Positions 24,552-31,535 of a stretch of 45,698 nt of DNA are shown here, one piece after another. The stretch is from a virus, in IMG/VR virus record IMGVR_UViG_3300048672_000711, positions 1-45,698 of that record; one strand, written 5' to 3'. The notes below the pieces were generated by a model that was not told the origin of the DNA, made no database searches, and saw only the letters and a list, made by a program, of their open reading frames with translations. The position numbers were made by a program, and so were the translations under genes. The stretch's first letter is position 1. Each line of letters starts with the position of its first letter.

Positions 24552-25105
24552 CGAAAGAAGATTTGAAAGAACACTTGAGGCTCCATGCTCTTTGGCTGGC
24601 CGATGACCCGGCGGGAAAAGGAGCGAATTTGTCCGGAGCGAATTTGTACAGAGCGGATTTGTCCGGAGCGGATTTGTCCGGAGCGGATTTGTCCGGAGCG
24701 AATTTGTCCGGAGCGAATTTGTACAGAGCGGATTTGTCCGGAGCGGATTTGTACAGAGCGGATTTGTCCGGAGCGGATTTGTCCGGAGCGAATTTGTACG
24801 GAGCGGATTTGTCCGGAGCGAATTTGTACAGAGCGGATTTGTCCGGAGCGAATTTGCAAGAAACAATTCTAGCTGGAAAATCTATTCTTTCGTTCCAGTT
24901 TGAAAAACATACAGCGTACTTCTATGGTTCTGACGAGATCGTAATAGGGTGCGAGCGACACACCGTAAAAGAATGGTTAGATCGATATCAGGAGATCGGC
25001 AAAAAAGAAGGTTACTCCGAAGATCAGATCTTGATGTACGGCAATTTTATAAAGTCGTGTGCGGAATTGTTTGAGTTGAAAAACCCGACGAAGAAAGAGG
25101 AATAG
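24548..25105 (+). CDS. Pentapeptide-repeat protein
   Basis: This 185-aa protein has a short helical N-terminus ([20 protein letters not shown]), then 16 five-residue repeats (A-N/D-L-S/Y-G/R) forming a right-handed quadrilateral beta-helix, and a C-terminal domain of about 80 residues ending KNPTKKEE. The central Leu/Phe face is Leu in every unit. Such folds mimic DNA (Qnr, MfpA) or act as scaffolds; the C-terminal domain is unlike those. The start overlaps the upstream stop (ATGA). At DNA level the 15-bp units (24620-24859) are nearly identical, so expansion is recent. Confidence 0.88.
   Translation: MTKEDLKEHLRLHALWLADDPAGKGANLSGANLYRADLSGADLSGADLSGANLSGANLYRADLSGADLYRADLSGADLSGANLYGADLSGANLYRADLSGANLQETILAGKSILSFQFEKHTAYFYGSDEIVIGCERHTVKEWLDRYQEIGKKEGYSEDQILMYGNFIKSCAELFELKNPTKKEE
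24620..24859. repeat. 16 near-identical 15-bp units encoding pentapeptides
   Basis: Units follow the pattern RGAGCGRATTTGTMC, varying at only a few positions. The run is exactly 16 units long and keeps codon phase. The repeats leave long frames open on the other strand and in other phases, which are by-products. Confidence 0.95.
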
Positions 25106-25121
25106 AGATTGAGTGCGAATC

Positions 25122-25388
25122 ATGAATAACAAATCACAGAAGGCTTGGGAAGAACTACAGGCTAAATATGTAAACGGCCAATCCGACCGCCCAGTATCTA
25201 GCAAGGAAATGTTTCTAGCTGGATTCGCTGCTGGTTCGGACGCCAATCCCGCTCCATTCGTTGACGTGGAGTCGGTGCGGGAACTGGTGAAGGCGTTGGA
25301 GGATGAGCATGGAGGACAGCGTTTAGATCAGGAATGTCCGCTGTGTGATGCCCTCGCAAACTTTCGAGAAAAGAATCCGAAATTTTAA
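25122..25388 (+). CDS. Hypothetical early protein
   Basis: This 88-aa protein (MNNKSQKAWEELQAKYVNGQ...) is helical, with GFAAGSDANPAP in the middle and one C..C pair (ECPLCDAL) near the end, as in small phage proteins that interact with host factors. A GTG at 25113 is a less likely start. Confidence 0.62.
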   Translation: MNNKSQKAWEELQAKYVNGQSDRPVSSKEMFLAGFAAGSDANPAPFVDVESVRELVKALEDEHGGQRLDQECPLCDALANFREKNPKF

Positions 25389-25409
25389 CCAAACCCAAAG
25401 GAGGGTGAT

Positions 25410-25721
25410 ATGGCAAAAAAGAAGAGTGAAAGATATGTAATCGTCAGGTGTGACAAAGGCGTATTCGCTGGAGTAATCGACGATAAGGCAAGTACGAATG
25501 AGTGCAAGGTTCTAACCAATGCTCGCAGGATTTGGCAATGGTACGGAGCTGCAACGCTTAGTCAGTTGGCAGTTGATGGAACCAGCAGGCCTAGTGAATG
25601 TAAATTCCCGGCACCAGTTGTCAGGATTGAATTGGTTTCACAATCCTATGGATTTGAAGTGATTGATTGTACTCCTACTGCTCGTAAATCAATCGAAAAC
25701 GTGCCAGTATGGAAACAATAA
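25410..25721 (+). CDS. DUF6948-like early protein
   Basis: This 103-aa protein shows the pattern of a family common in phages: YVIVRCDKGVFAGVI, NARRIWQWYGAATLSQLA, then SECKFPAPVVRI and a closing EVIDCTPTARKSI. The function is unknown. In many phages a Gly-rich tandem-repeat ORF follows it, as here. AAGGAGGGTGAT precedes the ATG. The family name is from memory of the pattern, not a search. Confidence 0.7.
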   Translation: MAKKKSERYVIVRCDKGVFAGVIDDKASTNECKVLTNARRIWQWYGAATLSQLAVDGTSRPSECKFPAPVVRIELVSQSYGFEVIDCTPTARKSIENVPVWKQ

Positions 25722-25999
25722 AAGAAGGTCAAATTCTTAATGGCGATGGCTCTGGCTATGGCTCTGGCTATGGCTATGGCGATGGCTATGGCTCTGGCTA
25801 TGGCTATGGCTATGGCGATGGCTCTGGCGATGGCTCTGGCGATGGCTCTGGCGATGGCTCTGGCTATGGCTCTGGCTATGGCTATGGCTATGGCGATGGC
25901 TCTGGCGATGGCTCTGGCTATGGCTATAGCTATGGCGATGGCTCTGGCTATGGCTATGGCTATGGCTATGGCTCTGGCTCTGGCTCTGGCTCTGGCTAA
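25709..25999 (+). CDS. Gly-Tyr/Ser/Asp low-complexity repeat protein
   Basis: This 96-aa protein starts METIKEGQILNGDG and then alternates Gly with Tyr, Ser or Asp to the end. It overlaps the DUF6948-like gene. A second start at 25740, 11 nt after AAGAAGG, would instead give an alternating Met-Ala/Leu-Ala product in another frame; the Gly frame is preferred because it has a non-repetitive start and matches proteins I know beside DUF6948. Function is unknown; a phase-separating or adhesive character is inferred only from composition. Confidence 0.6.
   Translation: METIKEGQILNGDGSGYGSGYGYGDGYGSGYGYGYGDGSGDGSGDGSGDGSGYGSGYGYGYGDGSGDGSGYGYSYGDGSGYGYGYGYGSGSGSGSG
25743..25997. repeat. Hexanucleotide repeat GGCTAT/GGCTCT/GGCGAT
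   Basis: About 42 units of GGC followed by TAT, TCT or GAT. Only the second codon of each unit varies, with one AGC. The strand is stop-free in several frames. Confidence 0.95.
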
Positions 26000-26012
26000 T
26001 TAAAATTTTCTT

Positions 26013-26035
26013 CGCCCCTGGATTTTCTGGGGGCG
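26013..26035 (+). terminator. Hairpin after the Gly-rich gene
   Basis: CGCCCC (26013-26018) pairs with GGGGCG (26030-26035) over a T-rich loop, but no T-tract follows. It could slow or attenuate transcription or protect mRNA ends. Confidence 0.4.
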
Positions 26036-26061
26036 CTAAAACCGGATGGAAGGAGTAGGGG

Positions 26062-26307
26062 ATGATTACAGATAAATTGGGTGATTCTAGCTTATCGGCG
26101 GGTATATTCTCAACACTGACAACAGACGATGAAATCGTAATTCGAGCTAATGGAGTTGTTGTTGCAAAATTTGAAGATTCTGGGGCAGGGATGGAAGGTG
26201 GCATTGAGGAGTTTGACCCGCCAACGGTAATGAGTGGCAGTCAACTAATTGAACTTGCTAGGTGGATTCTTTTGAAGGCCTCAGAGCGTAGCCGAGAAGG
26301 CGAATAG
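26062..26307 (+). CDS. Hypothetical early protein
   Basis: This 81-aa acidic protein (MITDKLGDSSLSAGIFSTL...) has strands near DDEIVIRANGVVVAKF and a helix at SQLIELARWILLKA. AAGGAGTAGGGG precedes the ATG. The family is not recognised. It could be one of the host-takeover proteins of the region. Confidence 0.62.
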   Translation: MITDKLGDSSLSAGIFSTLTTDDEIVIRANGVVVAKFEDSGAGMEGGIEEFDPPTVMSGSQLIELARWILLKASERSREGE

Positions 26308-26351
26308 TAACCCCGCGCCGAGAACCAAGGCGCATGAAAGGTAGGAGAGGG

Positions 26352-26588
26352 ATGAAATTAACTGTAGAGATAAAGGATAGTAAGCTCAATTATGAATACC
26401 AAATTGGAGAGAATACCCATAAAGCTTCTAAACATATTTCTGCCGAGAGTTTAATTCTGTTTTCAGACTTACTGAAAGTATGTAATCAGCACTACAACTA
26501 CAGAGACAGAGAATGGGAAAGAGACATGCTTGGCAAGGCGTGGGTTGAAAAACAATCCAAGAACCAAGTAACAAGGAGTGACAGGTGA
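26352..26588 (+). CDS. Hypothetical early protein
   Basis: This 78-aa protein begins MKLTVEIKDSKLNYEYQIGE after GGAGAGGG; an upstream ATG at 26334 lies inside heptamer DNA and is less likely. Two beta strands are followed by a helical, charged C-terminus. Its last codons contain a heptamer cluster (26552-26572). The stop overlaps the next GTG start. Confidence 0.62.
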   Translation: MKLTVEIKDSKLNYEYQIGENTHKASKHISAESLILFSDLLKVCNQHYNYRDREWERDMLGKAWVEKQSKNQVTRSDR

Positions 26589-26761
26589 GTGAGAAGAAAA
26601 TAAAACTGAAGCCCTGTCCGTTCTGTGGGGGAAAGGCCTCATTAACTGATATTATCCTGGGCGCTATTTCGGTTACCTGCGTAAAATGTTGGGCCAGGAC
26701 TGTAATGATGCCCACAAAAGCAGAAGCTGTTAATGCCTGGAACAAGAGGAGCGAGAAATGA
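26585..26761 (+). CDS. Lar-like restriction-alleviation protein, GTG start
   Basis: This 58-aa protein starts at GTG 26585 (GTGA overlap with the previous stop). LKPCPFCGGKAS, a second C.KCW near residue 36 and the closing EAVNAWNKRS match the Lar family (zinc ribbon with C..C..C..C and the WN.R end). Lar proteins of lambdoid prophages lower type I restriction. Here the function is by family resemblance. It is coupled to the next gene by ATGA. Confidence 0.8.
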   Translation: MSEKKIKLKPCPFCGGKASLTDIILGAISVTCVKCWARTVMMPTKAEAVNAWNKRSEK

Positions 26762-26949
26762 GTGACGGATTTGAAAATGATAGGTGGCCGAATACGCTTT
26801 ATCCAGGTGATCTTATCACAGATGAAGAGCGTAATTGTATTATGAACATGAAAGAACATGGATGCTGTGGAGTGAAGAACTCCGATATTGAGTGGTTGCT
26901 TTTAATGGTTATGAGACTTAGTGGAATGGCGAAGGTGGAAAATGAATGA
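26758..26949 (+). CDS. Small hypothetical early protein
   Basis: This 63-aa protein (MSDGFENDRWPNTLYPGDLI...) has a CC pair and a C-terminal helix (SDIEWLLLMVMRLSG). It overlaps neighbours by ATGA on both sides. Function is unknown. Confidence 0.6.
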   Translation: MSDGFENDRWPNTLYPGDLITDEERNCIMNMKEHGCCGVKNSDIEWLLLMVMRLSGMAKVENE

Positions 26950-27112
26950 ACAAGAGCGTCAATTGGCAGAAAGCGATATTTCTAAAACAGTAGCCTTAGC
27001 AAAGTTTACCTCCCTCATAATAACAGGGGCGGCTAAATTTGCTTGGGATCTTTTTACTATATTTGCTGTTTTTCAAATTTTATCTGGGCACTGGAAGTTG
27101 GTGGCGCAATGA
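26942..27112 (+). CDS. Small membrane protein
   Basis: This 56-aa protein starts MNEQERQLAESDISKTV at the ATG at 26942. One or two hydrophobic segments cover about residues 20-46 (TSLIITGAAKFAWDLFTIFAVF). It is coupled by ATGA to both neighbours. An early envelope role is inferred. Confidence 0.6.
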   Translation: MNEQERQLAESDISKTVALAKFTSLIITGAAKFAWDLFTIFAVFQILSGHWKLVAQ

Positions 27113-27786
27113 GTGACGAGAAGCCAGCGCGAGAACCGAATGAAGTACAAATATTCCAAGTAAATATTCCGGTTCCTGGAAGGCCGCTTTATTCGCAGAA
27201 ATGGGAGCTTGTTCCACTCAGCGCATACGACGCACTCCAGGCCGAGCTACAAAAGGCGAGAGAGGAGATTTCTGGATTCAAAGATGAGCGCGATTGCTAT
27301 GAGTGTGGGAAGCCAATGGGGATAGTTTCGAGAAACAGCGAGGTAGAAGGATTCTATATTTCTTATAACCAATGGGAATGTTCCGAATGTGAAACAGCCA
27401 TACTTTCATCTAAGCAGTCTCACGAAGTTGATAGAACTGTAATATCGAAACTCAAAGCCGACCGTGACGCCGCCATCAAGGAGCGGGATGAGTTGAAGGG
27501 TGTTCTTGATCTAAAGAATGACGAATATGTTAAGCAAGTTGGGACTTGGAAGGTGATTCAGAGACTCGAAGAGGAGCGGGACTCCCTTCGCGCTGACCTT
27601 AAGATCGCGACCGATGCGCTTGAGAGTATCTGTGATAGCAAGTGTGCTATTGGTATCAATCCATGTGAAGCAAGAGAAGCTCTCGAAAAGGTCAAGGCGG
27701 GGAAGTCTGAACGCTGCAAACATGGAGTCTGGAAGCACGATAGATGCTGGGAATGTGACCCGAATATTGGTCAGGTTAAGCTGTGA
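27109..27786 (+). CDS. Coiled-coil protein with two zinc-like Cys clusters
   Basis: This 225-aa protein begins MSDEKPAREPNEVQIFQVNI. Residues about 60-100 hold CYECGKP...WECSECE (two C..C pairs, zinc ribbon). Long charged coiled-coil stretches lie at about 30-58 and 105-180 (ELQKAREE..., ERDELKG..., RLEEERDSLRADL). The C-terminus has CKHGVWKHDRCWECD, a second C/H cluster. It lies at the end of the small-gene operon before a promoter. DNA or protein bridging is inferred from the layout. Confidence 0.7.
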   Translation: MSDEKPAREPNEVQIFQVNIPVPGRPLYSQKWELVPLSAYDALQAELQKAREEISGFKDERDCYECGKPMGIVSRNSEVEGFYISYNQWECSECETAILSSKQSHEVDRTVISKLKADRDAAIKERDELKGVLDLKNDEYVKQVGTWKVIQRLEEERDSLRADLKIATDALESICDSKCAIGINPCEAREALEKVKAGKSERCKHGVWKHDRCWECDPNIGQVKL

Positions 27787-27787
27787 T

Positions 27788-27838
27788 GTATGCTTTTAAG
27801 CATACTTACACGCTGGTTTTGTATGCTTATAAATATAC
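27788..27838. promoter_or_regulatory. Two operator-like GTATGCTT...ATAC repeats
   Basis: GTATGCTTTTAAGCATAC (27788-27805) is almost a palindrome: its 8-bp arms pair with a 2-nt centre. A related copy begins at 27821 (GTATGCTTATAAATATAC), 33 bp on. The spacing is about three helical turns. The second copy covers a -10 element. Confidence 0.65.
27806..27833 (+). promoter_or_regulatory. Candidate promoter of the replication operon
   Basis: TTACAC (27806-27811), a 16-bp spacer and TATAAA (27828-27833) lie between and within the two operator-like repeats and about 40 bp ahead of the next gene. A repressor bound at both repeats would cover the promoter. Confidence 0.55.
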
Positions 27839-27873
27839 GCCAGTTCGTCTGGGTGTCGAATAGGAGAAAGTAA

Positions 27874-28089
27874 ATGAAAGTAATTTTAGAGTTTGAATTT
27901 CCCGAACAAAAAGATGAATACGACTGGCATTTTCATGGTCCAGCAGCATTTGCTACTCTTTGCACAAACATGGATTTTTTGCGCAAGAAACGTAAATACG
28001 CTAACGAAAATACCGTTGAAATAGTTATGCTTGAAAATCTAATCCTGCATGAATTATCTTCTAGAGGAATCGAGAATCAAGTACCATGA
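27874..28089 (+). CDS. Small protein at the start of the replication operon
   Basis: This 71-aa protein (MKVILEFEFPEQKDEYDWHF...) resembles a family of short phage proteins that begin with a strand rich in acidic residues (LEFEFPEQKDE) and are helical after. It is preceded by AGGAGAAAG. The function is not known. Confidence 0.65.
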   Translation: MKVILEFEFPEQKDEYDWHFHGPAAFATLCTNMDFLRKKRKYANENTVEIVMLENLILHELSSRGIENQVP

Positions 28090-28307
28090 AAAAATCAACC
28101 AGACCCAAGACTGTAGACGACAAGCAATTAGTCCAATTATACAAGTCTGGACTTTCAGGTGGTCAGATAGCGAAGAAATTAAACCTTCATAGATCTACTG
28201 TGTATTCCGCTCTTGGAAGACATATTGACTTGAAGATAGCTAGGAGTGTTTTATATGAGGAACCCGAACCATGCAGAGTGGTTGACGACGTTATTCTTCC
28301 TTATTAG
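28086..28307 (+). CDS. Helix-turn-helix protein (resolvase/Hin-like HTH)
   Basis: This 73-aa protein carries one HTH at about residues 12-45: DDKQLVQLYKSGLSGGQIAKKLNL followed by HRSTVYSALGRH, the pattern of Hin/RuvC-type and transposase-like HTH. No catalytic domain is present. A DNA-binding adaptor or small regulator is likely. A strongly initiated small membrane peptide frame overlaps its 3' end. Confidence 0.78.
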   Translation: MKKSTRPKTVDDKQLVQLYKSGLSGGQIAKKLNLHRSTVYSALGRHIDLKIARSVLYEEPEPCRVVDDVILPY

Positions 28308-28347
28308 CGTGTCTCTTTTAATATACGGAGTACTTTATGGCTGGTGA
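28255..28347 (+). CDS. 30-residue membrane peptide hidden between two genes
   Basis: The ATG at 28255 is preceded by TAGGAG with 8-nt spacing, the best ribosome-binding site in this stretch. The 30-aa product MRNPNHAEWLTTLFFLISVS... is one membrane helix with a short polar start and ends YGVLYGW. It overlaps the HTH gene 3' end (other frame) and the next gene start. Early phages often encode such peptides, but here only sequence features support it. Confidence 0.5.
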   Translation: MRNPNHAEWLTTLFFLISVSLLIYGVLYGW

Positions 28348-29155
28348 TCTTTGTTACAAGTTTGATGAGCACGGAATTATTTATAGGGAAGAACTTAACA
28401 ATACTAGAGGATATGGAGATAGCTGCGCAGAGACAATGCGCTATTTTCATTTGCTTTTTTGCAGAGCTACTTTACTAGGGTTGACTGGACCAAGTTATGC
28501 ACCTCAAGGAGCGCCTAAGTTTTCTGACCTTCATAGTATTATGTATAATTTTTTTGTCTCTCCGACACAAATAGTTCGCGCCCCAGTTAATCTTCTTCCT
28601 AAAGAGTGGGGCGATCCAGTTAAGGATATTCCAGGAGATCAAACTAACCCAATGATGCTCTGTCTTGGAATAGCTGGATTTGAAGATATACGGGAGGATT
28701 TCTTTGAAGGTCTTACTTGGAGATATCAGAACGGAGATTTGATTACTCCACATGCGTTCAATATTATGCGAAGATCCCAGAACCAAGAACCATCAAACCT
28801 ACTGGACTATGGGCTATATGGCACAGTTCTTACCCGTTGTGGGTACATTCCATTTTGGGATAGTGGTACAAAGAAGCTCAGGTGGGGTGATCCAGATGAC
28901 GTTGCTGATGATATCAATCTTATTCATTGTTTTCTACAAGCCGAGTACCGTGGGACTACGAAGACGGGTAGGAAAGCGTTAGTAAAGTATTTCAGGGACC
29001 GTGTTACTCCGACTGATGCTAAGTATAGTTTTAATAAACCATTATCTGCTGTGCTTCGTTACTATAGGACAAGTGAGTGGATAGGTGAGATGTATATCCC
29101 AGTAATGGAATATTTGGCGGGAAAAGCTAAGAAGTACGAAGATGAAAGCGCCTAA
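28337..29155 (+). CDS. Conserved hypothetical protein of the replication region
   Basis: This 272-aa protein (MAGDLCYKFDEHGIIYREEL...) has mixed helix and strand content. Recognisable stretches are YGDSCAETMRYFHLLF near residue 26 and DDINLIHCFLQAEYRG near 195, with no clear catalytic motif. ACGGAGTACTTT precedes the ATG. Position ahead of the helicase and polymerase suggests a DNA-related role. A heptamer cluster (28771-28791) lies in the middle (encoding SQNQEPSN). Confidence 0.7.
   Translation: MAGDLCYKFDEHGIIYREELNNTRGYGDSCAETMRYFHLLFCRATLLGLTGPSYAPQGAPKFSDLHSIMYNFFVSPTQIVRAPVNLLPKEWGDPVKDIPGDQTNPMMLCLGIAGFEDIREDFFEGLTWRYQNGDLITPHAFNIMRRSQNQEPSNLLDYGLYGTVLTRCGYIPFWDSGTKKLRWGDPDDVADDINLIHCFLQAEYRGTTKTGRKALVKYFRDRVTPTDAKYSFNKPLSAVLRYYRTSEWIGEMYIPVMEYLAGKAKKYEDESA
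28771..28791. repeat. Heptamer cluster in the 272-aa gene
   Basis: AAGATCC, CAGAACC and AAGAACC follow in phase, a pattern identical in type to those in the intergenic region. Confidence 0.65.
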
Positions 29156-29396
29156 CTTTGATGAGCTTGTATCCATATTCTACACAGATCCAGTATTCAA
29201 CGATTTAGTTCTTGAGTGGGATAGGCAGAAGGTCGTGTCAAAAGAATGGCTTGACAAGATGATTGCTAGGACTTTTATATTGCTTAGAGAATATTATAAG
29301 AAATTTGGAATTGAAGAATCAGAAAAAGCTACTATGGCTGAAGTGGAGAAAATAGTTTATGAAAGCTTTGTGGGCGCACCAACAACAAGTCATTGA
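29142..29396 (+). CDS. Small hypothetical protein upstream of the helicase
   Basis: This 84-aa helical protein (MKAPNFDELVSIFYTDPVFN...) overlaps both neighbours (14 bp upstream, 38 bp into the helicase gene). It could be a loader or partner of the helicase, but no domain is recognised. Confidence 0.6.
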   Translation: MKAPNFDELVSIFYTDPVFNDLVLEWDRQKVVSKEWLDKMIARTFILLREYYKKFGIEESEKATMAEVEKIVYESFVGAPTTSH

Positions 29397-30807
29397 CTTA
29401 GCTCGTCCACTTGATGAGTTTGCTTTGTTCCACGATATGGGAACGGGGAAATCCCGTAGCACAGTTGAGATAGTACGTGAGAAGTTTGTTAAAGATGGAA
29501 GACTTCTTAGAACGCTGATTCTTTGTCCCCAGATTGTTTGTGAGAACTGGAGACGTGAGTGGTTACAATATAGCAAGATCCGTCAAGAAGATATCGTCAT
29601 CCCAATTGGAGCAGGTAAGAAGCGCGTTAAGACAATTATGGAAACGTGCTTTAAAGATGCTTTGCCAGTTTCCAATATTCTAGTTCTCAACTACGAAGCA
29701 CTTACCACAGTCAAAGGCTTGATGGATATTTTGCTACTATGGCGTCCAGAAGTAGTTATCTGTGATGAGAGTCAAAGAATCAAGAACCATACGGCCAAGC
29801 GTACACAAGCTGCTGTGAAGCTTGGTAAGTTTGCTAGGTACCGTTACATTTTAACTGGTACCCCAGTCCTTAATAACTACATGGATATTTTTAGTCAGTT
29901 TCTTTTTCTAGATGGCGGCAAGACGTTTGGAGATAACTTTTTCATTTTCCGTAATATGTACTTTGAGGATAAAAATTCAGGTATGCCAAGTCATGTTCAC
30001 TTTCCCAATTGGCAGCTAAAGCCTCATGTTGAAGATGATATCAAGAACAGAATGTTTACCAAGGCCCATTCAGTAAGAAAGTCTGAGTGTTTGGATTTAC
30101 CGCCACTTGTCCACCAATCCATAAGTATAGAACTAGACGGTGAACAAGCTAGACTTTATGAGGAAATGAAGAAGAATTTTATAGCATTTTTAAATGACTC
30201 TTCTTGCACCGCACAATTGGCAATAACTAAAGGATTGCGCTTGCAACAGATAGCAAGTGGATTTATGGTCACAGATAAGGAAGTCACTATAAGTTTGAAA
30301 GACAATCCTAGGCAGAAAGCCTTGAGTGAGCTTTTAGCTGATTTAACTCCGAACCATAAAGTAATTGTTTGGGCTTGTTGGAGAGAGAACTATGAGCAGA
30401 TTCGTAAGGTGTGCGAGAAGCTTTGTGTGCGGTATGTTGAGCTTCATGGGGAAATCCCAATCGGACAAAGAACTAGCATACAGGATTCTTTCAATAATGA
30501 CCCTGACGTTAGGGTTCTCATTGGTAATCAAGGGGCTGCTGGAATTGGTATTAATTTGGTCAGTTCGGACTACATGATTTATTACTCGCGCAATTTCTCA
30601 CTGGAGCAAGATCTTCAGTCAGAAGCGCGCAACTACAGGGGAGGGTCAGAGATCCACGAAAAAGTAACAAGGATAGATATCGTTGCAGCTAACACGATAG
30701 ACGAGAAAGTTCTCGAATCACTTAGCAAGAAACAAGAAATTAGTGAAAAGATACTTAGACAAATAATTAGTGAAAATCTTTTACAAGAAATAAATAAGGA
30801 GAAGTAA
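29359..30807 (+). CDS. SNF2-type DNA helicase
   Basis: This 482-aa superfamily 2 ATPase has Q-motif HQQQVIDLA, Walker A DMGTGKS (26-32), LILCPQIVCENW (Ia), DESQ at 136-139 (Walker B, the SNF2 variant of DEAH), LTGTP at 165-169 (III), and the second-domain motifs IVWACWRENYEQI (IV), RVLIGNQGAAGIGINL (V) and QSEARNYRGG (VI). It should use ATP to move along or remodel DNA in phage replication or recombination. Small phage SNF2 proteins like this one usually lack the accessory domains of eukaryotic remodelers. Confidence 0.93.
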   Translation: MKALWAHQQQVIDLARPLDEFALFHDMGTGKSRSTVEIVREKFVKDGRLLRTLILCPQIVCENWRREWLQYSKIRQEDIVIPIGAGKKRVKTIMETCFKDALPVSNILVLNYEALTTVKGLMDILLLWRPEVVICDESQRIKNHTAKRTQAAVKLGKFARYRYILTGTPVLNNYMDIFSQFLFLDGGKTFGDNFFIFRNMYFEDKNSGMPSHVHFPNWQLKPHVEDDIKNRMFTKAHSVRKSECLDLPPLVHQSISIELDGEQARLYEEMKKNFIAFLNDSSCTAQLAITKGLRLQQIASGFMVTDKEVTISLKDNPRQKALSELLADLTPNHKVIVWACWRENYEQIRKVCEKLCVRYVELHGEIPIGQRTSIQDSFNNDPDVRVLIGNQGAAGIGINLVSSDYMIYYSRNFSLEQDLQSEARNYRGGSEIHEKVTRIDIVAANTIDEKVLESLSKKQEISEKILRQIISENLLQEINKEK

Positions 30808-31251
30808 ATGGAGAATCTTGATACGGGGCTCGCCGGAGTTTCCGTCGAAGAACTAAAGCAGCTAGTCGTCAAGTTAGACGAAGCTCGCATAGATTATGAG
30901 AAAAAACGAATCACGGCCCAAGAACAGAATACAGTGGTTGAAGAACTTGAGGGCCGCATTATCTCCACTCTTGAAGCTCTTAACCTTAAGGCTTTCAAGG
31001 GCGAGAATGGTACAGTAGAGATTGCTTATCGAACAAGTGTAAAGATCCCAAAGGGACTTGGTAAAGAAGAGTTTTACAATTACCTAAAGGAACAGGGAAT
31101 TTTTGATACGCTAGTTTCTGTCAATTCCAATACGTTAAACGCTTGGTACAAAGAAGAACTTAAAAAAGCTTCTGATGAAAAGCGATTGCTAAGGATTCCA
31201 GGACTTGATACACCAACAACATCACCAATACTTAAATTGAAACTAGGATAA
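30808..31251 (+). CDS. Hypothetical replication-region protein
   Basis: This 147-aa protein has a long N-terminal coiled coil (about residues 13-55: VEELKQLVVKLDEARIDYEKK) and a beta-rich domain that includes LKAFKGENGTVEIAYRTSVKIP. It resembles small phage proteins with a Gp157-like layout, but I cannot confirm that. AGGAGAAGTAA precedes the ATG. A heptamer cluster (30906-30926) lies in the coiled-coil part. Confidence 0.62.
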   Translation: MENLDTGLAGVSVEELKQLVVKLDEARIDYEKKRITAQEQNTVVEELEGRIISTLEALNLKAFKGENGTVEIAYRTSVKIPKGLGKEEFYNYLKEQGIFDTLVSVNSNTLNAWYKEELKKASDEKRLLRIPGLDTPTTSPILKLKLG

Positions 31252-31253
31252 AT

Positions 31254-31535
31254 ATGGGATTAGTAGTTTTTACTAGGAATAAAGGTCCAAACAATTCAAT
31301 TGGAAATATTGTATTTAATACGAATCATATCGTAGCTATGTACAGAAGTAATACAGATACGTTTATTACAACATCAGAATGTTCTAGTCCTGAAATGGGC
31401 TCTGATTGGTGTGTAATGGAAAGTCTGGAACAAGTAACAGAAACTGTTTTGGAGTCAATGAGATTTGACTATAGTTTAGATAAATCAAAAAATGTTGTCG
31501 CAACACTTAGCGCAATGAAAGAAGGAATGAAATGA
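31254..31535 (+). CDS. Hypothetical protein
   Basis: This 93-aa protein (MGLVVFTRNKGPNNSIGNIV...) is beta-rich, with SECSSPEMGSDWCVMES and a C-terminal helix. It is coupled by ATGA to the ssDNA-binding candidate. Its function is unknown. Confidence 0.6.
   Translation: MGLVVFTRNKGPNNSIGNIVFNTNHIVAMYRSNTDTFITTSECSSPEMGSDWCVMESLEQVTETVLESMRFDYSLDKSKNVVATLSAMKEGMK

Noticed and set aside
24506-24872. Long minus-strand and alternative-frame ORFs over the pentapeptide array
   Set aside because: They are open only because the 15-bp unit has no stops in those frames; the composition is pure repeat.
25737-26204. Minus-strand Ser/Gln/His-rich ORF over the hexanucleotide repeat
   Set aside because: Shadow of the GGC repeat; it has no coupling to minus-strand genes and the region is transcribed on the plus strand.
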